From contig DATMAR010000009.1 in the NCBI GenBank assembly GCA_035559795.1, positions 1-64,000 of the forward strand: a DNA stretch of 64,000 bases. Direction: 5' to 3'. Shown piece by piece: positions 62,343-64,000 of this stretch. The notes under the pieces are model-generated. The model was not told the DNA's origin. It saw nothing but the letters and a program-made list of their open reading frames with translations, and did no database searches. The position numbers and the translations under genes are program-made. Every line of letters begins with the position of its first letter. Position 1 is the first letter of the stretch. The stretch comes from Fimbriimonadales bacterium. Its GTDB lineage: Bacteria > Armatimonadota > Fimbriimonadia > Fimbriimonadales > ATM1.

Positions 62343-62686
62343 GCGCAATCGTACATCCCGGTTCACTAATAAAACCACGACGCAAGATACGCGTACGCAA
62401 CCGAAAACGTATCGCGCTTTGGAATCTCGCCTTGTATGTAGCGGGAATAGCTTTCGGAAGCGCGATTCTAACGCTTTTCCTTCGATTCGGTTGCGTGTTC
62501 GCAATCGAATATGCACAAATGTCCGCGAAGCATGCCGAGCAAAGGTTGGAATCCGCGCAAAAAGAAGCAGTGATTCTTCGTAGAGAACTCGATGCCGCTA
62601 CGAACGTGGCTGCCGTTCGAGAATGGGCAGAAATGAACGGCTTTCGCTTGCCTTTGAATATGGAAAGTGGCGTCGAAAAAAGTTGA
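62339..62686 (+). CDS. ftsL: FtsL-like division protein
   Basis: 115 residues. Basic cytoplasmic start (KPRRKIRVRNRKR), one membrane helix near 28-52, then a helical coiled-coil-like region near 55-100 (AKHAEQRLESAQKEAVILRR). FtsL is identified from size, topology and position between rsmH and the penicillin-binding protein; its sequence is poorly conserved in all bacteria. Overlaps rsmH by four bases (ATGA) and the next gene by about 20. Confidence 0.75.
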   Translation: MSAIVHPGSLIKPRRKIRVRNRKRIALWNLALYVAGIAFGSAILTLFLRFGCVFAIEYAQMSAKHAEQRLESAQKEAVILRRELDAATNVAAVREWAEMNGFRLPLNMESGVEKS

Positions 62687-64000
62687 TAGAAGGAAACTTT
62701 TTACTGTAAATCGCGCAAATTTCGTATTTGTGCTGCTTGCAGCCTTATTCGTTTGCGTGTTAGGGAATCAGGCGCGTGTACAACTCCTCGAACGCAACGA
62801 GATTATCGCCCTCGCGAAGGAAAGAAAAAGGCTTTTCGTCACGGAAACTATCATTCCTACACGCGGGGAGATATTCAGCAAAGACGGAAAAGTTTTAGCA
62901 AGTGCATCGGATACTTGCCTGTTCGGAATCAATCGTGAACTCGTGCCCCGAACACCCACCTTCTTTTTCGAAGTCTCTTCGATTACAGGAGTATCAGCGG
63001 CAGAATTGATGGACTTCGATTCCGATTCGCAAAGAGGGGGGGTATGGGAAGTGGAACTGAGTCGCGATAAAATCGCTCGCTTATTAGAAATAAAATCTCG
63101 TTATCTCGCGGATGGGCTTTGGGTGCAATCAGGGGGGGGAAACAGAGAGTATCCATTCGGAGCGGTTGCAGCGAGTGTAGTGGGATATTTGCAAGATGGT
63201 ATACCGCGCTCTGGAATCGAAAAGTCTCTCGATAAATTGCTTTCCGGAAATCCAGGAAAACTCGTAGGAATGACGGATAAAGAGGGAGATTTTCTCCCTT
63301 GGTTGATGTCCGAAGAAACGAAACCAGGACAAGATGGAAGCGACGTCGTTTTAACGATAGATTCAGAAATCCAAAGAATTGCTTACGAATCCGTCTCTTA
63401 TGCTTGTAAAAAACATAAAGCCGATGCCGGTGTCGCCGTGGTTTTAGACCCGAAAACTGGCGATTTGCTTGCGTTGGCTGCTTTTCCGAGTTTCGAAGAT
63501 TCGCAAGCCGAACGCGAATGGAGTTCTGCCATTAAGGGTGAGCGAATTTCGCCGGAGTTGAATCCCGGTGTGGGATTGCGTTTCGAACCCGGCTCTGTAT
63601 TTAAAGTCTTCACGTTGGCTTTAGGGTTGGAAAGCGGAGTGATTCTCCCAGGTGAAACGGTTTATTGCGGTGGTAAAAAGCAGTTTTCCGCAGCGACGAT
63701 CCATTGTTCAGGAGACCACAGTCTCAAATCGCATGGTTCTGTAGGAGTGCAGCGCTGTATGGAGGTGAGTTGCAACGTCGCGGCGGCGACTTGGGGAGTA
63801 GAAATCGGCTTCGAGCGCTTCGCGAGGATGGTGGAAAAACTCGGTTTATTACAATCTCCTGGCATCATGCTAAAACCAGAAGTCCCCGGTGAGATAAACT
63901 ATCATGATTGGAATAAAACCATCCAAATGGCGAATCTCGGCTTTGGACAGTCTATTAATGTTACACCTGTCGGATTAGCGAGTGCGCTTAGTGTTTTTGC
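62667..64000 (+). CDS. ftsI: Division transpeptidase FtsI/PBP2-like (3' end cut by window)
   Basis: About 444 codons visible, open to the window end. Membrane helix near 14-30 (NFVFVLLAALFVCVLG), then PBP dimerisation region with ETIIPTRGEIFSKDGKVLA near 52-70, and the transpeptidase domain from about 230: PKTGDLLALAAFPSF near 255-269, SxxK serine in PGSVFKVFTLALGL near 311-324, SxN in EVSCNVAAATWG near 365-376. Cross-links septal peptidoglycan. GTG 62667 begins the frame with a short GGAAA upstream. The KTG motif lies beyond the window. Context mraZ-rsmH-ftsL supports FtsI over a sporulation-type SpoVD. Confidence 0.88.
   Translation, partial: MASKKVDRRKLFTVNRANFVFVLLAALFVCVLGNQARVQLLERNEIIALAKERKRLFVTETIIPTRGEIFSKDGKVLASASDTCLFGINRELVPRTPTFFFEVSSITGVSAAELMDFDSDSQRGGVWEVELSRDKIARLLEIKSRYLADGLWVQSGGGNREYPFGAVAASVVGYLQDGIPRSGIEKSLDKLLSGNPGKLVGMTDKEGDFLPWLMSEETKPGQDGSDVVLTIDSEIQRIAYESVSYACKKHKADAGVAVVLDPKTGDLLALAAFPSFEDSQAEREWSSAIKGERISPELNPGVGLRFEPGSVFKVFTLALGLESGVILPGETVYCGGKKQFSAATIHCSGDHSLKSHGSVGVQRCMEVSCNVAAATWGVEIGFERFARMVEKLGLLQSPGIMLKPEVPGEINYHDWNKTIQMANLGFGQSINVTPVGLASALSVF

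Overview
The window looks like chromosomal DNA from a free-living bacterium with a two-membrane envelope and moderate GC content. Envelope evidence: apolipoprotein N-acyltransferase, an MCE protein with a beta-rich C-terminus, an Mla-type ATPase and VanW. It also carries PEP-CTERM surface proteins, a Pup-ligase-family enzyme (bacterial proteasome pathway), a Clp1-like polynucleotide kinase and a NurA/HerA pair. That mixture fits Armatimonadota or a related deep lineage best; this is inference from gene content, not from a marker tree. No phage, insertion sequence or CRISPR array was seen.

Layout. 1-5.3 kb (minus strand): a cut-off sorbosone/glucose-dehydrogenase-like secreted protein, a matrixin-like metalloprotease, a PEP-CTERM protein, galT and leuD. 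5.4-8.4 kb (plus): a PEP-CTERM beta-propeller protein and metG. 8.7-17.4 kb (minus): a compact run moxR, DUF58, transglutaminase (TgpA-like), holA, then an Sdh1-type succinate dehydrogenase (membrane anchor, sdhA, sdhB). 17.4-18.3 kb: a small basic ORF and the most striking locus, an ArsR-family repressor translationally coupled to a 28-residue peptide with 15 cysteines. 18.3-24.5 kb (plus): tRNA-Pro, a Clp1-like kinase, a histidine phosphatase, lnt, an FG-GAP protein and an NCS2 permease. 24.5-29.8 kb (minus): URO-D family protein, D-Ala-D-Ala carboxypeptidase, scpB, scpA, tRNA-Cys, FG-GAP protein.

30.1-33.2 kb (plus): nurA-herA. 33.2-39.8 kb: mlaF-like ATPase, a secreted protein, corA and mfd. 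39.9-47.0 kb: long-chain acyl-CoA synthetase, vanW, cysS, a zinc-ribbon protein and a flippase. 47.2 kb: a small orphan protein. 47.6-57.5 kb (minus): pepF, tRNA-Arg, purB, two unassigned genes, purD, dnaB, rplI, MCE and a DUF1326-like protein. 57.6-60.6 kb: pafA/dop-like ligase and a divergent GT39-type glycosyltransferase. 60.9 kb to the end (plus): the start of the division and cell-wall cluster, mraZ-rsmH-ftsL-ftsI, cut by the window edge.

Repeats and signals. Three intergenic arrays of a GTAG-headed palindrome resemble REP sequences. A separate hairpin repeat built on GGTTCCCC/GGGGAACC occurs three times. Runs of six or more G or C are unusually common inside housekeeping genes. Several genes have a -10-like hexamer only 6-13 bases before the start codon, which suggests leaderless or very short-leader transcripts; the arsR-peptide operon is one of them and has a candidate operator just upstream of that hexamer.
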